DNA from: Comamonas testosteroni
Lineage (GTDB): Bacteria; Pseudomonadota; Gammaproteobacteria; Burkholderiales; Burkholderiaceae_C
Assembly: GCA_008727115.1 (NCBI GenBank)
Contig: CP044131.1
Coordinates: forward strand, 1,612,001 to 1,676,000
Reading direction: 5' to 3'
DNA: 64,000 nt
The notes beneath the pieces are model-generated. The model was not told where the DNA came from. It ran no database searches and was given only the letters and a program-made list of their open reading frames with translations. Positions 45,667-55,169 of this stretch are shown piece after piece. Within the stretch, counting starts at the first letter, position 1, and every line of letters begins with the position of its first letter. Both the position numbers and the translations under genes were made by a program.

Positions 45667-46689
45667 ATGCAGGATTTTTCGGCACATGGAGAGAGCTGGA
45701 AGCGACGCCAGTGGTTGCAGGCGGCAGGGGGACTGGCTGCAGGCATGTCGGCATGGGCAGGCTGGGTGGGGGTGGCGCAGGCTTCGGACTGGCCAGCCCG
45801 ACCGGTCAACCTGATCGTGCCTTTTCCTGCAGGAGGCGGAACGGACACGTTTGCCCGGCCGTTCTCGGCGCAGTTCGCCAAGGTGAGCGGCAAGACTTTG
45901 GTGATTGACAACCGCGGTGGGGCGGGCGGCACGCTGGGTGCCGGTATTGCGGCCAAGGCAGCGCCCGATGGCTACAACTTCTTCATGGGCGGGACGCATC
46001 ACGTGATTGCGCCCTCGGTCTATCCCAAGCTTGACTACGACCTGGAGCGCGACTTCATACCCCTGGCGCTGCTGGCCAGCGTGCCGCAAGTCGTTGTGGT
46101 CAATCCCAAGAAAGTGCCGCACACGACTTTTCAGGCCCTGCTGCAGGATTTGCGCGCCAACCCCGGAAAGTACAACTACGCCTCGGCCGGGCCGGGCTCA
46201 TCCCACCACCTGGCGGGCGAGCTGTTCAAGTTGCAGACCAAGACTCAGATCACCCATATTCCCTACAAGGGGGCCGGTCCTGCGCTGCAGGATTTGATAG
46301 CAGGCAATGTGGACATGCTGTTTGACGGGCTGGGCTCCTCGGCCCAGCACATCAATGGAGGGCGCATCAAGGCGCTGATGGTCGCAGGTGCCCAGCGCAA
46401 TCCCGCTTTTCCTGATGTGCCCAGTGCGGCAGAGTGCGGCTTGCCGGACTTCAATGTCACGACCTGGTACGGTCTGTGGGCGCCCAAAGGCACGCCTGCT
46501 GCGGTGCAGCAGCAGATGCTGGAAGCGGTGCGCAAGATCGGTGCGGCGGAAGAGATCAAGTCTGCATGGGCCAAGAACGGTGCGGACTATGGGCAATTGA
46601 GCCAACCACAATTCGCTGCCATGGTCAAAGATGAGGTTCAGCGCTGGGCCCATGTGGTCAAGGCTGCCAATGTAAAGATCGACTCCTGA
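45667..46689 (+). CDS. Bug-family periplasmic receptor, probable malonate binder
   Basis: 340 residues; the start has GGAGACAGCGGAG directly upstream. A signal with a twin-arginine-like KRRQWLQAAGGLAAG leads to WPARPVNLIVPFPAGGGTDTFARPFS, the TctC/Bug fold; DNRGGAGGTLGAGIAAKAAPDGY and THIPYKGAGPALQDLIAG are family motifs. Ligand inferred only from its position between the two enzymes of malonate activation and decarboxylation. No TctA/TctB membrane genes are in the window. Confidence 0.87.
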   Translation: MQDFSAHGESWKRRQWLQAAGGLAAGMSAWAGWVGVAQASDWPARPVNLIVPFPAGGGTDTFARPFSAQFAKVSGKTLVIDNRGGAGGTLGAGIAAKAAPDGYNFFMGGTHHVIAPSVYPKLDYDLERDFIPLALLASVPQVVVVNPKKVPHTTFQALLQDLRANPGKYNYASAGPGSSHHLAGELFKLQTKTQITHIPYKGAGPALQDLIAGNVDMLFDGLGSSAQHINGGRIKALMVAGAQRNPAFPDVPSAAECGLPDFNVTTWYGLWAPKGTPAAVQQQMLEAVRKIGAAEEIKSAWAKNGADYGQLSQPQFAAMVKDEVQRWAHVVKAANVKIDS

Positions 46690-46823
46690 TCGCTTTGTCT
46701 CTGTCTCACCCCGGTCGCAATCGCTTTGCTGCGGGGTGAGACGCATCCTGGTCGGGCCTATGATGGCCTGCACTGTTTTTTGCACCTCCACTCACGACTG
46801 TTACTGCGTTCGACTGCATCACG

Positions 46824-48386
46824 ATGACCGATATGTCTCAAGCCAATCTTTACAGCGCATTGCGCGCAGCGTTTCCTGCCGATCTGACGAAAAATGCCGT
46901 AGAGGCCATTGAGCCCGATGGCTCCAGCCTCTACTACACCTGGGTTGATCTGGAGCAGGGCAGTGCGCGCATCGCCAACTTGCTGGCCTCGCTGAATCTG
47001 CCCGAGGGCAGCCGCATTGCAGTGCAGGTGGAAAAGTCGGTGGAAGCCATGATGCTGTACCTGGCCACACTGCGCAGTGGTCATGTGTTTCTGCCGCTCA
47101 ACACCGCTTACCAGACCGCAGAAGTGGAGTACTTCATCACCAATGCCGAGCCTGCCGTGGTGGTCTGCGACCCTGGCAGCTTTGGCTGGGTGTCCAAGCT
47201 GGCTTTCAACAACGGTGTGGGCCATGTCTACACCCTGGGGGCGGACCGCTCCGGCACGCTGCTCGATCGGGCGGCCCACCACAGCGATGAGCATCAGGTG
47301 GTGCCACGTCGCTCCGACGATCTGGCAGCCATTCTCTACACCAGTGGCACCACGGGGCGCAGCAAGGGCGCCATGCTGAGTCATGGCAATCTGCTGACCA
47401 ATGCTGCCGTGCTCAAGGTGTACTGGGGCTGGCAGGAAGACGATGTGCTCATTCACGCCTTGCCCATCTTTCATGTGCACGGCCTGTTTGTAGCCATTCA
47501 CGGCGCGCTGCTCAACGGCAGCCCCATGATCTGGTTTGCCAAGTTCGACCCGCAGGCCGTGATGGCCCGCTTCAAGGACGCCACGGTGTTCATGGGCGTG
47601 CCCACGCTGTATGTGCGCATGCTGGCCGACGCAAGGCTGGATCGCGACATGGCGGCGCACATGCGCCTGTTCATCTCGGGCTCGGCCCCCATGCTGATCG
47701 AGACCTTCCGTGCCTGGAAGACGCGTACTGGCCACAGTGTGCTGGAGCGCTATGGCATGAGCGAGACCATCATGCTGACCTCCAACCCCTATGCTCCCGA
47801 TCCTCGCTACGGCAATGAAGACGAGCGGCGTGGCGGCACCGTGGGCTTTCCGCTGCCCGGCGTTGGTGTGCGGGTGCATGGCGATGACGGCAAGCCGCTG
47901 GCGGCGGGCGAGATCGGCAATATCGAAGTGCAGGGGCCCAATGTGTTTGCCGGCTACTGGCGCATGCCCGAGAAAACGGCCGAGGAATTCACGCCGGACG
48001 GCTGGTTCAAGACCGGCGATGTGGGCATGCAGGATGAGCGTGGCTACTTCACCATTGTGGGGCGCAGCAAGGATTTGATCATCTCGGGCGGCTACAACGT
48101 CTATCCGGCAGAGGTCGAGGGCTTTATCAACGATCTGGCGGGCGTGGAGGAAAGCGCCGTGGTCGGCGTGCCGCACCCGGACTTTGGCGAGGTCGGTGTT
48201 GCCGTCGTCGTGCCGCGCAAGGGCGCTCAGGTTGATGGTCAGAAAATTCTGGACACGCTCAAGTCACAGCTTGCCCACTTCAAGGTGCCCAAGCGCTGCC
48301 ATGTGGTGGACAGCCTGCCGCGCAACACCATGGGCAAGGTGCAGAAAAAGCTGCTGCGCGATCAGTACCAGAACGAGTTCGCCTGA
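46824..48386 (+). CDS. Malonyl-CoA synthetase (MatB-like)
   Basis: 520 residues. ANL-family acyl-CoA synthetase: ATP loop LYTSGTTGRSKGAMLSHGNL, LPIFHVHGLF, ERYGMSETIMLTSNPY, GWFKTGDVGMQDERGYF and the C-terminal catalytic Lys in PRNTMGKVQKKLL. HVHGLF and RYGMSET with the downstream Arg match the malonate-specific MatB group rather than fatty-acid ligases. It activates malonate with ATP and CoA in the cytoplasm to feed the decarboxylase encoded upstream. The next Met (46833) is an alternative start. Confidence 0.9.
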   Translation: MTDMSQANLYSALRAAFPADLTKNAVEAIEPDGSSLYYTWVDLEQGSARIANLLASLNLPEGSRIAVQVEKSVEAMMLYLATLRSGHVFLPLNTAYQTAEVEYFITNAEPAVVVCDPGSFGWVSKLAFNNGVGHVYTLGADRSGTLLDRAAHHSDEHQVVPRRSDDLAAILYTSGTTGRSKGAMLSHGNLLTNAAVLKVYWGWQEDDVLIHALPIFHVHGLFVAIHGALLNGSPMIWFAKFDPQAVMARFKDATVFMGVPTLYVRMLADARLDRDMAAHMRLFISGSAPMLIETFRAWKTRTGHSVLERYGMSETIMLTSNPYAPDPRYGNEDERRGGTVGFPLPGVGVRVHGDDGKPLAAGEIGNIEVQGPNVFAGYWRMPEKTAEEFTPDGWFKTGDVGMQDERGYFTIVGRSKDLIISGGYNVYPAEVEGFINDLAGVEESAVVGVPHPDFGEVGVAVVVPRKGAQVDGQKILDTLKSQLAHFKVPKRCHVVDSLPRNTMGKVQKKLLRDQYQNEFA

Positions 48387-48460
48387 TCAGTCCACTGCGC
48401 AGGGGCTGTCGCTATTGCCTGCCTTTCAGCTGCATGTGTTGTGACTTGACTCCTGAAAAG

Positions 48461-48502
48461 TGAGCTGCCAGCGCTCTTGAATAGACAAACTCAGCATTGA
48501 AT
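48461..48502 (+). repeat. 42-bp dispersed repeat copy
   Basis: TGAGCTGCCAGCGCTCTTGA, then a less conserved second half. It lies in the 279-nt gap after the malonyl-CoA synthetase, just ahead of a hairpin terminator. Confidence 0.6.
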
Positions 48503-48514
48503 CAACCCAAAAAC

Positions 48515-48541
48515 AAAGCAGCTTGTGCGCAAGCTGCTTTT
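48515..48541 (+). terminator. Terminator of the malonate module
   Basis: Eleven-bp stem AAAGCAGCTTG / CAAGCTGCTTT, loop TGCG, followed by T. Confidence 0.82.
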
Positions 48542-48624
48542 AATTTGTGAGTGGCTGGCATCTGAGCTTGCCACCGGGGGCAGAGGGCGCCCAGCAAGGG
48601 CCGCTCCCGCAGCCAAGGGCGCCG

Positions 48625-48661
48625 TCCCCCTCGGGGGAAGGCGCATAGCGCCTCAGGGGGA
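48625..48661. repeat. GC-rich nested palindrome after the usp gene
   Basis: Outer arms TCCCCCT / AGGGGGA and an inner hairpin GGCGC-ATA-GCGCC. This intergenic element type is frequent in Comamonadaceae genomes to my knowledge. It lies five bases beyond the usp stop and probably acts as its transcript end. Confidence 0.6.
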
Positions 48662-48665
48662 GGAG

Positions 48666-49109
48666 TTACTTCAATACCAGAACAGGCACAGGGGCGTGCG
48701 TCAGCACATGCTGGGTTTCGCTGCCCAGCAGCAGGCGCTGCAGGCCCTTGCGGCCGTGCGATGCCATGACGATCAGGTCGCAGTCATGCTTCTTGGCGGT
48801 TTCCACAATGGACTCGGCCACCAGATCGGAGTGCACGATTTCGGTGCTGACGTTGACTTTGCGCTCCAGGCCAAAGGCCTTGACGCCGTCGAGCAGAGTT
48901 TGCGCCTGCTCCTTCCACTGGGTTTCTATGCGCTTGGCTTCCTTGATGTCCAGCAGATCGCTGCCTTCCAGGTAGCTGCGCGGGTAGTGGGCGACAACTT
49001 TGAGGGCGACGACGTTGGCGCCGCAAAGTGCTGCCAGATTCAGGCCCGCGTGGACGGCCTTGTCCGAAAGCTCAGAGCCGTCAGTCGCAATCAAAATACG
49101 GTTGTACAT
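48666..49109 (-). CDS. Universal stress protein, UspA family
   Basis: 147 residues from ATG 49109 (AAAGGAG upstream; the longer frame to 49439 is antisense to ccoI). MYNRILIATDGSELSDKAVHAGLNLA and the C-terminal nucleotide loop VMASHGRKGLQRLLLGSETQHVLTHAPVPVLVL (G-2x-G-9x-G-S/T pattern) place it with ATP-binding UspA proteins. Divergent from ccoI; an FNR-type box between them suggests induction at low oxygen, as for many Usp proteins. Confidence 0.9.
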   Translation of the reverse strand: MYNRILIATDGSELSDKAVHAGLNLAALCGANVVALKVVAHYPRSYLEGSDLLDIKEAKRIETQWKEQAQTLLDGVKAFGLERKVNVSTEIVHSDLVAESIVETAKKHDCDLIVMASHGRKGLQRLLLGSETQHVLTHAPVPVLVLK

Positions 49110-49172
49110 AGTGATCTCCTTTCGTGTTTCCTGTCTGTCAATAAAAGCATAGGTTGATTGGGCAGTTAACGG

Positions 49173-49186
49173 TTGATTAATGTCAA
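49173..49186. promoter_or_regulatory. FNR/Anr-type box between usp and ccoI
   Basis: TTGATTAATGTCAA: TTGAT-N4-GTCAA, one mismatch to the TTGAT-N4-ATCAA consensus. Its centre is 41.5 bases upstream of position 49221, the class II activator position for a transcript starting at the ccoI ATG. Confidence 0.78.
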
Positions 49187-49220
49187 GGTGGGTATCATCT
49201 GCCCCCGTTACGCTAGAAAC

Positions 49221-51704
49221 ATGTCCCAACATACTACCCATCAGCCCGTTGCGGCCGAGCAAGTTGTTGCTGACACTGGTTTCCTGAACGCGCCGCAGGT
49301 GCACAGTCATCTGCTGGACGATCCGCAAGAATGGAGCTCGTTTGGCCGCCCCGCTGGCCAAGACTCCAAGGCCCCAATTTCCGAAAACGCGACCGAATCC
49401 CCGGTGTGGGATTCTTTTGTGGTTTTGGAGGGCATGCACTGTGCTGCATGCGCGCTGACTATCGAGGAGGCGCTTCGGGCCGTTCCCGGAGTGCAGGCAG
49501 CCGAAGTCAGTGCCGCAACGCGCCGGGCCCGCATTCAGTGGCGTCCCTCACAGGTTCTTCCCTCCCAATGGATGGAGGCTGTTGCGCGTGCGGGCTATAA
49601 CGCTTTGCCTGCCCGCGACGCCTTCGCGCGTGAACTGCGCCAGGCCGAAACACGCCGTGCCTTGTGGCGCTGGCTGGTGGCCGGCCTGTGCATGATGCAG
49701 GTGATGATGTACGCGTGGCCCGCCTACACGGCCCGACCGGGCGATCTGTCACTGGAGATGGAGACGCTGCTGCGCTGGGCCTCATGGGTGATCTCTCTGC
49801 CTGTGGTGCTGTTTTGCTGCGGCCCATTTTTCAAAAGCGCCCTTAAGGACATCACCCAGCGCCGCGTGAGCATGGATTTGCCCGTGGCCATCGGCATGCT
49901 GATTACCTTCATCATCAGCACGCTGGGTACGTTTGACCCGACAGGGCCTTTTGGTCACGAAGTCTTTTTTGACTCGCTGACCATGTTTGTCTTCTTCCTG
50001 CTCACGGGCCGCTGGCTGGAGCTGCGCCTGCGCGACAGCACGGCGGGTGCTTTGGAAGCGGTGATGAACCGTCTGCCGGACTCCGTGCTGCGACAAAAGC
50101 CGAACTCCGATGAGTTTGAGCGTGTGGCGACCCGTCGCCTGCGTGTAGGCGATGTGGTACGCGTGCTGACCGGTGAGGCCTTCCCTGCGGATGGCCAGAT
50201 TGTGCGCGGCACCACCCATGCCGATGAGGCATTGCTGACCGGCGAATCCACCCCCGTTTTGCGTGCAGAGGGTGATGCCGTCACCGCTGGTAGCTACAAC
50301 TTGGATAGCGTGGTCGATGTGCGCGTGGACAGCGTGGGTGAGGGCACCCGCTTTGCGCAAATCGTCAATCTGATGGAAAGCGCCTCGCTGCAAAAGCCCA
50401 ATCTGGCTCAGCTGGCCGATAAGGTGGCGCGTCCCTTCCTTGTCGTCGTGTTGCTGGCGGCGCTGGGTGCCGCCATCTGGTGGTGGCCCACTGACCCTGG
50501 CAAAGCCATGATGGTGGCCGTGGCCGTGTTGATCGTCACCTGCCCTTGTGCGCTGTCGCTGGCAACGCCGGTGGCCATGCTCACGGCAGCAGGTACCCTG
50601 GCGCGCAGTGGCGTGCTGGTGCGCAATCTGCAGGGGCTGGAAGCCTTGGCCAGCGTGGACACGCTGGTATTCGACAAGACCGGCACGCTGACCCGCGACG
50701 GTTTGGTGCTGCGCGCGCTGACACCTGCTGAAGGTCAAAACACGGATGACCTGCTGGCGCTGGCTGCCTTGCTGGCGCGCCAGTCCATGCACCCGGCGTC
50801 CAAGGCACTGGCCCATGCGGCGGAAGTGGCTGAACTACCCGCCAGCGCCTGGCAGCTGGACTCGGTGCAGGAAGTGGCTGGCAGCGGCCTGGATGTCTGG
50901 GTGCAGGCCCGTGGTGATGCGGCGCAGCACCATCAAGAAGGTCACCAGAACTTCCAAGAGCGGCGTCACCTGCGACTGGGCTCCGCCGCGCATTGCGGCG
51001 TGCCCGAGCTGGCACCCCATGAGCCCGGCCAGAGCGTGATGCTGGCCGAAGAATCGGCCGAAGGCTGGAAGCCTCTGGTTCAGTTCCATCTGAGTGAAGA
51101 TGTCCGCCCCGAGGCGGCGCAAGTCATTGCCGATTTGAAACAGCAGGGCGTAGCCGTGCAGTTGCTGTCGGGTGACCGCTCTGCAGCGGTGCAGACCGTG
51201 GCGGGCAAGCTGGGCATAGAGCAGGCGCGTGGTGACTGCAAGCCGCAGGACAAGCTGGATGCACTGCAGGCCGCGCAGGCTCAGGGGCGCAAAGTGGCCA
51301 TGGTGGGAGATGGTCTCAATGACGGCCCAGTTTTAGCTGGAGCGCATGTCTCTTTTGCTTTTGGCAAAGCAGTGCCGCTGGCACAATCGCGCGCAGATTT
51401 TGTGGTTCTGGGCGATAGTCTGGAGTTGGTGCTACAAACCCTGCTGCTGGCACGTCGGACCCTGTCCGTAGTACGCCAAAACCTGGGCTGGGCAGCTGCT
51501 TACAACGCCGTCTCCATTCCTCTGGCCCTGATGGGCTGGATGCCCGCCTGGCTGGCGGGGCTGGGTATGGCGCTCAGCTCTTTGCTGGTGGTGGCCAATG
51601 CCGCGCGACTGGCTCGCTCGCTTGTGCTGAAATCTTCTGATCCATCCACCGAACCGGCCCAGGCCGCCGAGGTGGTGGGACTGCAGCCTCAGGGAGGTCA
51701 TTGA
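49221..51704 (+). CDS. ccoI: Copper-exporting P1B-type ATPase CcoI, cbb3 oxidase assembly
   Basis: 827 residues from ATG 49221. After a 65-residue N-terminal extension comes a heavy-metal domain (GMHCAAC, Cys74/Cys77), then eight membrane helices with the ion motif CPC (441-443), the phosphorylated Asp485 in DKTGTLT, a TGES actuator loop and the GDGLNDGPVLAGA hinge. It supplies copper for the CcoN binuclear centre from the cytoplasm. A His-rich stretch (about 570-600: HHQEGH, RRHLRLGSAAHC) sits inside the nucleotide-binding domain. Followed without gap by ccoS (TGATG). Confidence 0.93.
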   Translation: MSQHTTHQPVAAEQVVADTGFLNAPQVHSHLLDDPQEWSSFGRPAGQDSKAPISENATESPVWDSFVVLEGMHCAACALTIEEALRAVPGVQAAEVSAATRRARIQWRPSQVLPSQWMEAVARAGYNALPARDAFARELRQAETRRALWRWLVAGLCMMQVMMYAWPAYTARPGDLSLEMETLLRWASWVISLPVVLFCCGPFFKSALKDITQRRVSMDLPVAIGMLITFIISTLGTFDPTGPFGHEVFFDSLTMFVFFLLTGRWLELRLRDSTAGALEAVMNRLPDSVLRQKPNSDEFERVATRRLRVGDVVRVLTGEAFPADGQIVRGTTHADEALLTGESTPVLRAEGDAVTAGSYNLDSVVDVRVDSVGEGTRFAQIVNLMESASLQKPNLAQLADKVARPFLVVVLLAALGAAIWWWPTDPGKAMMVAVAVLIVTCPCALSLATPVAMLTAAGTLARSGVLVRNLQGLEALASVDTLVFDKTGTLTRDGLVLRALTPAEGQNTDDLLALAALLARQSMHPASKALAHAAEVAELPASAWQLDSVQEVAGSGLDVWVQARGDAAQHHQEGHQNFQERRHLRLGSAAHCGVPELAPHEPGQSVMLAEESAEGWKPLVQFHLSEDVRPEAAQVIADLKQQGVAVQLLSGDRSAAVQTVAGKLGIEQARGDCKPQDKLDALQAAQAQGRKVAMVGDGLNDGPVLAGAHVSFAFGKAVPLAQSRADFVVLGDSLELVLQTLLLARRTLSVVRQNLGWAAAYNAVSIPLALMGWMPAWLAGLGMALSSLLVVANAARLARSLVLKSSDPSTEPAQAAEVVGLQPQGGH

Positions 51705-51841
51705 TGGACATTTTGTATGTGCTGATTCCACTCTCGGTAGTGCTGGTCATGGCCATTGTGGCTGCCCTGTGGTGGGCTGTTTACCGAGGTCAGTTCGAGA
51801 GCGTGGAACAAGAGGGTGAGCGCATTCTTCGCGACGATTGA
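51704..51841 (+). CDS. ccoS: cbb3 oxidase assembly protein CcoS
   Basis: 45 residues; the ATG shares one base with the ccoI stop (TGATG), so translation is coupled. A single membrane helix (MDILYVLIPLSVVLVMAIVA) is followed by WWAVYRGQFESVEQEGERIL, the standard CcoS pattern. It is needed for cofactor insertion into the oxidase. Confidence 0.92.
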   Translation: MDILYVLIPLSVVLVMAIVAALWWAVYRGQFESVEQEGERILRDD

Positions 51842-51904
51842 TGTGGCTCAACGAGTCCGATAAGAAACCAATGAACACTTTGCAAGAAATCTAAGAGGTG
51901 CCCG

Positions 51905-53341
51905 ATGGAAGCAACAAATAACAATGCTGTCTATTACGACGACACCGTCGTCAGACAGTTCTCTATCATGGCCGTGGTATGGGGGGTGGTAGGTATGGCT
52001 GTGGGCGTGTTTATCGCGTCCCAGCTGGCTTGGCCGGAACTCAACTTCGGTATCCCATGGCTAAGCTACGGGCGCCTGCGTCCGCTGCACACGAATGCCG
52101 TGATTTTTGCGTTTGGCGGCTCGGCACTGTTTGCCACCAGCTACTACGTGGTGCAGCGCACCTGCCAGACCAAGCTGTTCATGCCCAAGCTGGCCAGCCT
52201 GACGTTCTGGGCCTGGCAACTGGTCATCGTCGGCGCAGCGATCAGCCTGCCCATGGGTTACACCCAGGGCAAGGAATACGCTGAGCTGGAGTGGCCTCTG
52301 GACATTCTGATTGCCGTGACCTGGGTGTCCTACGCAATCGTGTTCTTCGGCACCATCGGCATCCGCAAGGTCAAGCACATCTACGTGGCCAACTGGTTCT
52401 TCGGCGCCTTCATTCTGGCCGTGGCCCTGCTGCACATCGTCAACAACGTCTCCAGCCCCGCTGGCTGGATGAAGAGCTACTCGGCCTACGCCGGTGTGCA
52501 GGACGCGATGGTTCAGTGGTGGTACGGTCACAACGCCGTGGGCTTCTTCCTGACCGCTGGCTTCCTGGGCATGATGTATTACTTCATCCCCAAGCAGGCT
52601 GGTCGCCCCGTCTACTCGTATCGTTTGTCGATCGTGCACTTCTGGGCGCTGATCTTCACCTACATGTGGGCCGGCCCTCACCACCTGCACTACACCGCAC
52701 TGCCTGACTGGACACAGTCCGTGGGCATGGTGTTTTCGCTGATCCTGCTGGCTCCCAGCTGGGGCGGCATGATCAACGGCATCATGACGCTGTCGGGTGC
52801 ATGGCACAAACTGCGTGACGACCCCATCCTGCGCTTCCTGATCGTGTCCCTGTCGTTCTACGGCATGTCCACTTTCGAAGGCCCGATGATGGCCATCAAG
52901 ACGGTGAACGCACTGTCTCACTACACCGACTGGACCGTGGGTCACGTTCACTCCGGCGCTTTGGGCTGGGTGGGTCTGATCACCATGGGTTCTCTGTACT
53001 ACCTGATTCCCCGTCTGTTCGGCCGCGAGAAGATGCACTCCGTGCCCGCGATCGAGCTGCACTTCTGGATGGCCACCATCGGTATCGTGCTGTACATCGC
53101 CGCAATGTGGATTGCCGGCGTGATGCAGGGCCTGATGTGGCGCGCTGTCAACCCCGATGGCACGCTGACTTACACCTTCGTGGAAAGCGTGAAGGCGACC
53201 TATCCCTTCTACGTGATCCGTGTCACCGGCGGCCTGCTGTATCTGGGCGGCATGATTGTGATGGCCTGGAACACCTGGAAGACAGCCATGGCTGGCCGTT
53301 CCGTGAAGGTGGCTGTGCCTGCAGCTGTGGCGCACGCCTGA
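51905..53341 (+). CDS. ccoN: cbb3-type cytochrome c oxidase subunit I CcoN
   Basis: 478 residues with about 12 membrane helices. [11 protein letters not shown] carries the low-spin haem His; [18 protein letters not shown] holds the Cu(B) His and the catalytic Tyr comes later; [24 protein letters not shown] has the His pair of the binuclear centre; [11 protein letters not shown] has the haem b3 ligands. Reduces oxygen to water with high affinity. RBS AGAGG upstream. It begins 63 nt after ccoS without a visible FNR box of its own, so it may depend on the ccoI promoter. Confidence 0.96.
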   Translation: MEATNNNAVYYDDTVVRQFSIMAVVWGVVGMAVGVFIASQLAWPELNFGIPWLSYGRLRPLHTNAVIFAFGGSALFATSYYVVQRTCQTKLFMPKLASLTFWAWQLVIVGAAISLPMGYTQGKEYAELEWPLDILIAVTWVSYAIVFFGTIGIRKVKHIYVANWFFGAFILAVALLHIVNNVSSPAGWMKSYSAYAGVQDAMVQWWYGHNAVGFFLTAGFLGMMYYFIPKQAGRPVYSYRLSIVHFWALIFTYMWAGPHHLHYTALPDWTQSVGMVFSLILLAPSWGGMINGIMTLSGAWHKLRDDPILRFLIVSLSFYGMSTFEGPMMAIKTVNALSHYTDWTVGHVHSGALGWVGLITMGSLYYLIPRLFGREKMHSVPAIELHFWMATIGIVLYIAAMWIAGVMQGLMWRAVNPDGTLTYTFVESVKATYPFYVIRVTGGLLYLGGMIVMAWNTWKTAMAGRSVKVAVPAAVAHA

Positions 53342-53360
53342 GCATTGAGGAGCAAAAGCA

Positions 53361-53993
53361 ATGTCTGATCAAAATAACGCAGCTCCCAAGAGCTTTTCCC
53401 ACGAGAAGATCGAGACCAGCAATTTCTTGCTGATCGCGCTGACACTGTTCGTGCTGACCATTGGTGGTCTGGTGGAAATCGTGCCTCTGTTTTTCCAGAA
53501 GTCCACGACCGAAGCCGTGGCGGGCCTCAAGCCCTACACACCGCTGCAGCTGATGGGCCGCGATGTCTATCTGCGCGAAGGTTGCTACAACTGCCACTCG
53601 CAGATGATTCGCCCCTTCCGCGCCGAGACCATGCGCTACGGCCACTACTCGGTTGCTGGTGAGTTCGTGTACGACCACCCCTTCCAGTGGGGCTCCAAGC
53701 GTACCGGTCCTGACCTGCACCGTGTGGGCGGCAAGTACAGCGACGAATGGCATCGCATTCACCTGAACAACCCGCGTGACGTGGTGCCCGAGTCCAACAT
53801 GCCTGCCTACCCCTGGCTGGAAACCAACAAGGTGGATGACACGGCTGTGGCAACGCGCATGACGGCGCTGCGCCGCGTGGGCGTGCCCTACACCGATGAG
53901 GAAATCGCCGGTGCTCAGGCCGACGTCAAGGACAAGACCGAGATGGAGGCTGTGATCGCCTATCTGCAGGTTCTGGGTCGCGCTGTCAAATAA
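53361..53993 (+). CDS. ccoO: cbb3 oxidase subunit II CcoO (mono-haem cytochrome c)
   Basis: 210 residues. An N-terminal helix ([19 protein letters not shown]) anchors the periplasmic domain; haem attaches at [12 protein letters not shown] (Cys75, Cys78, His79); [29 protein letters not shown] and MPAYPWL with the axial Met are standard. It passes electrons from CcoP to CcoN. Confidence 0.96.
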   Translation: MSDQNNAAPKSFSHEKIETSNFLLIALTLFVLTIGGLVEIVPLFFQKSTTEAVAGLKPYTPLQLMGRDVYLREGCYNCHSQMIRPFRAETMRYGHYSVAGEFVYDHPFQWGSKRTGPDLHRVGGKYSDEWHRIHLNNPRDVVPESNMPAYPWLETNKVDDTAVATRMTALRRVGVPYTDEEIAGAQADVKDKTEMEAVIAYLQVLGRAVK

Positions 53994-54010
53994 AAGAGAG
54001 AGGGCTGGAA

Positions 54011-54148
54011 ATGGATATCACCACCATGCGTATCGTGGCCACGCTGGCATCGCTGGCGTGTTTCGTGGGCATCTGGTGGTGGGCGTATGCCCGCCGCAAC
54101 CAGGCCCGTTTTGACGAGGCAGCTCAGGTTCCATTCCTGGAAGACTGA
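54011..54148 (+). CDS. ccoQ: cbb3 oxidase subunit IV CcoQ
   Basis: 45 residues. MDITTMRIVATLASLACFVG then WWWAYARRNQARFDEAAQVP and FLED: one helix with a basic, then acidic tail, the standard CcoQ layout. It stabilises the complex. It stands 17 nt after ccoO and 27 nt before ccoP. Confidence 0.92.
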   Translation: MDITTMRIVATLASLACFVGIWWWAYARRNQARFDEAAQVPFLED

Positions 54149-54175
54149 GTCTGATCACCACAACGAGAACATCCC

Positions 54176-55087
54176 ATGAGCGATTTCATTAACAATTTCT
54201 GGTCGGTGTACGTCGCGGCGATTACGCTGATCGGCATCTTCGGCTGCTTGCTGCTGCTGATTCTGGTGGCCCGCAAGAAGGTGGTCTCCGCTGGCGACAA
54301 CACCACGGGCCACGTCTGGGACGAAGACCTGCGCGAACTCAATAACCCCATGCCCAAGTGGTGGATGGGTCTGTTTGTGATCACCGTGGTCTTTGGACTG
54401 GCCTATCTGGCAGCCTACCCAGGTTTGGGCGGTTTCGGCGGCAAGCTGGACTGGAGCCAGACGGGTGCCTACGAAAAAGAGATGGCCAAGGCCAAGGCGG
54501 ACCTGGAGCCCATGTACGCCAAGTTCACCAGCATGCCCACCGAAGAAATGGCCAAGGACCCCCAGGCCATGGCCATTGGCGAGCGTCTGTTCATGAACAA
54601 CTGCGCGCAGTGCCACGGCTCTGACGCACGCGGCAGCAAGAGCTTCCCCAACCTGGCAGACGGTGACTGGCTGCATGGCGGCACTCCTGACAAGATCAAG
54701 GAAACCATTACCAACGGTCGCATCGGTGTCATGCCTCCCATGGCTGCTGCCGTGGGTACAGCTGACGATGTGCGCAACGTGGCCCACTATGTGCTGAGCC
54801 TGTCTGGCAGCCCTCACGATGCCGTCAAGGCTTCGCAAGGCAAGTCCAAGTTCGTGGCCTGCGCAGCCTGCCACGGCATGGATGGCAAGGGCAACACCGC
54901 CATGGGCGCTCCCAACCTGACCGATGACATCTGGCTGCACGGCTGGGGTGAGGCGGCCATCGTCAACATCGTCAACAATGGCAAGCACAACGAGATGCCT
55001 GCCCAGAAGGAGAAGCTGACCGAGGCGCAAATCGCCGTGCTGGCTTCCTATGTCTGGAGTCTCTCGAATACGCAAGACGCCAAGTAA
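54176..55087 (+). CDS. ccoP: cbb3 oxidase subunit III CcoP (di-haem cytochrome c)
   Basis: 303 residues with two N-terminal membrane helices, then two cytochrome c domains: CAQCH at Cys143-His147 and CAACH at Cys229-His233, each with a later Met ligand (GVMPPMAAA and NEMPAQ). GHVWDEDLRELNNPMPKWW is the family start. It accepts electrons from periplasmic cytochromes. A strong terminator follows (55097-55124). Confidence 0.96.
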   Translation: MSDFINNFWSVYVAAITLIGIFGCLLLLILVARKKVVSAGDNTTGHVWDEDLRELNNPMPKWWMGLFVITVVFGLAYLAAYPGLGGFGGKLDWSQTGAYEKEMAKAKADLEPMYAKFTSMPTEEMAKDPQAMAIGERLFMNNCAQCHGSDARGSKSFPNLADGDWLHGGTPDKIKETITNGRIGVMPPMAAAVGTADDVRNVAHYVLSLSGSPHDAVKASQGKSKFVACAACHGMDGKGNTAMGAPNLTDDIWLHGWGEAAIVNIVNNGKHNEMPAQKEKLTEAQIAVLASYVWSLSNTQDAK

Positions 55088-55096
55088 TGTGTAGAT

Positions 55097-55125
55097 AAAA
55101 GGCGGTGCTCAGGCACCGCCTTTTT
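55097..55125. terminator. ccoP terminator
   Basis: Twelve-bp stem AAAAGGCGGTGC / GCACCGCCTTTT, loop TCAG. It may reduce read-through to ccoG. Confidence 0.9.
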
Positions 55126-55169
55126 CACATTTCAATTTTCAGTAATTACAAAAAAATTAAGGAACTGTG

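Noticed and set aside
49151-49172. Second TTGAT half-site near the ccoI FNR box
   Set aside because: TTGATTGGGCAGTT lacks the inverted partner; treated as a chance half-site.
49110-49439. N-terminal extension of the universal stress protein
   Set aside because: It would run antisense through ccoI and the FNR box; ATG 49109 with AAAGGAG begins the family sequence exactly.
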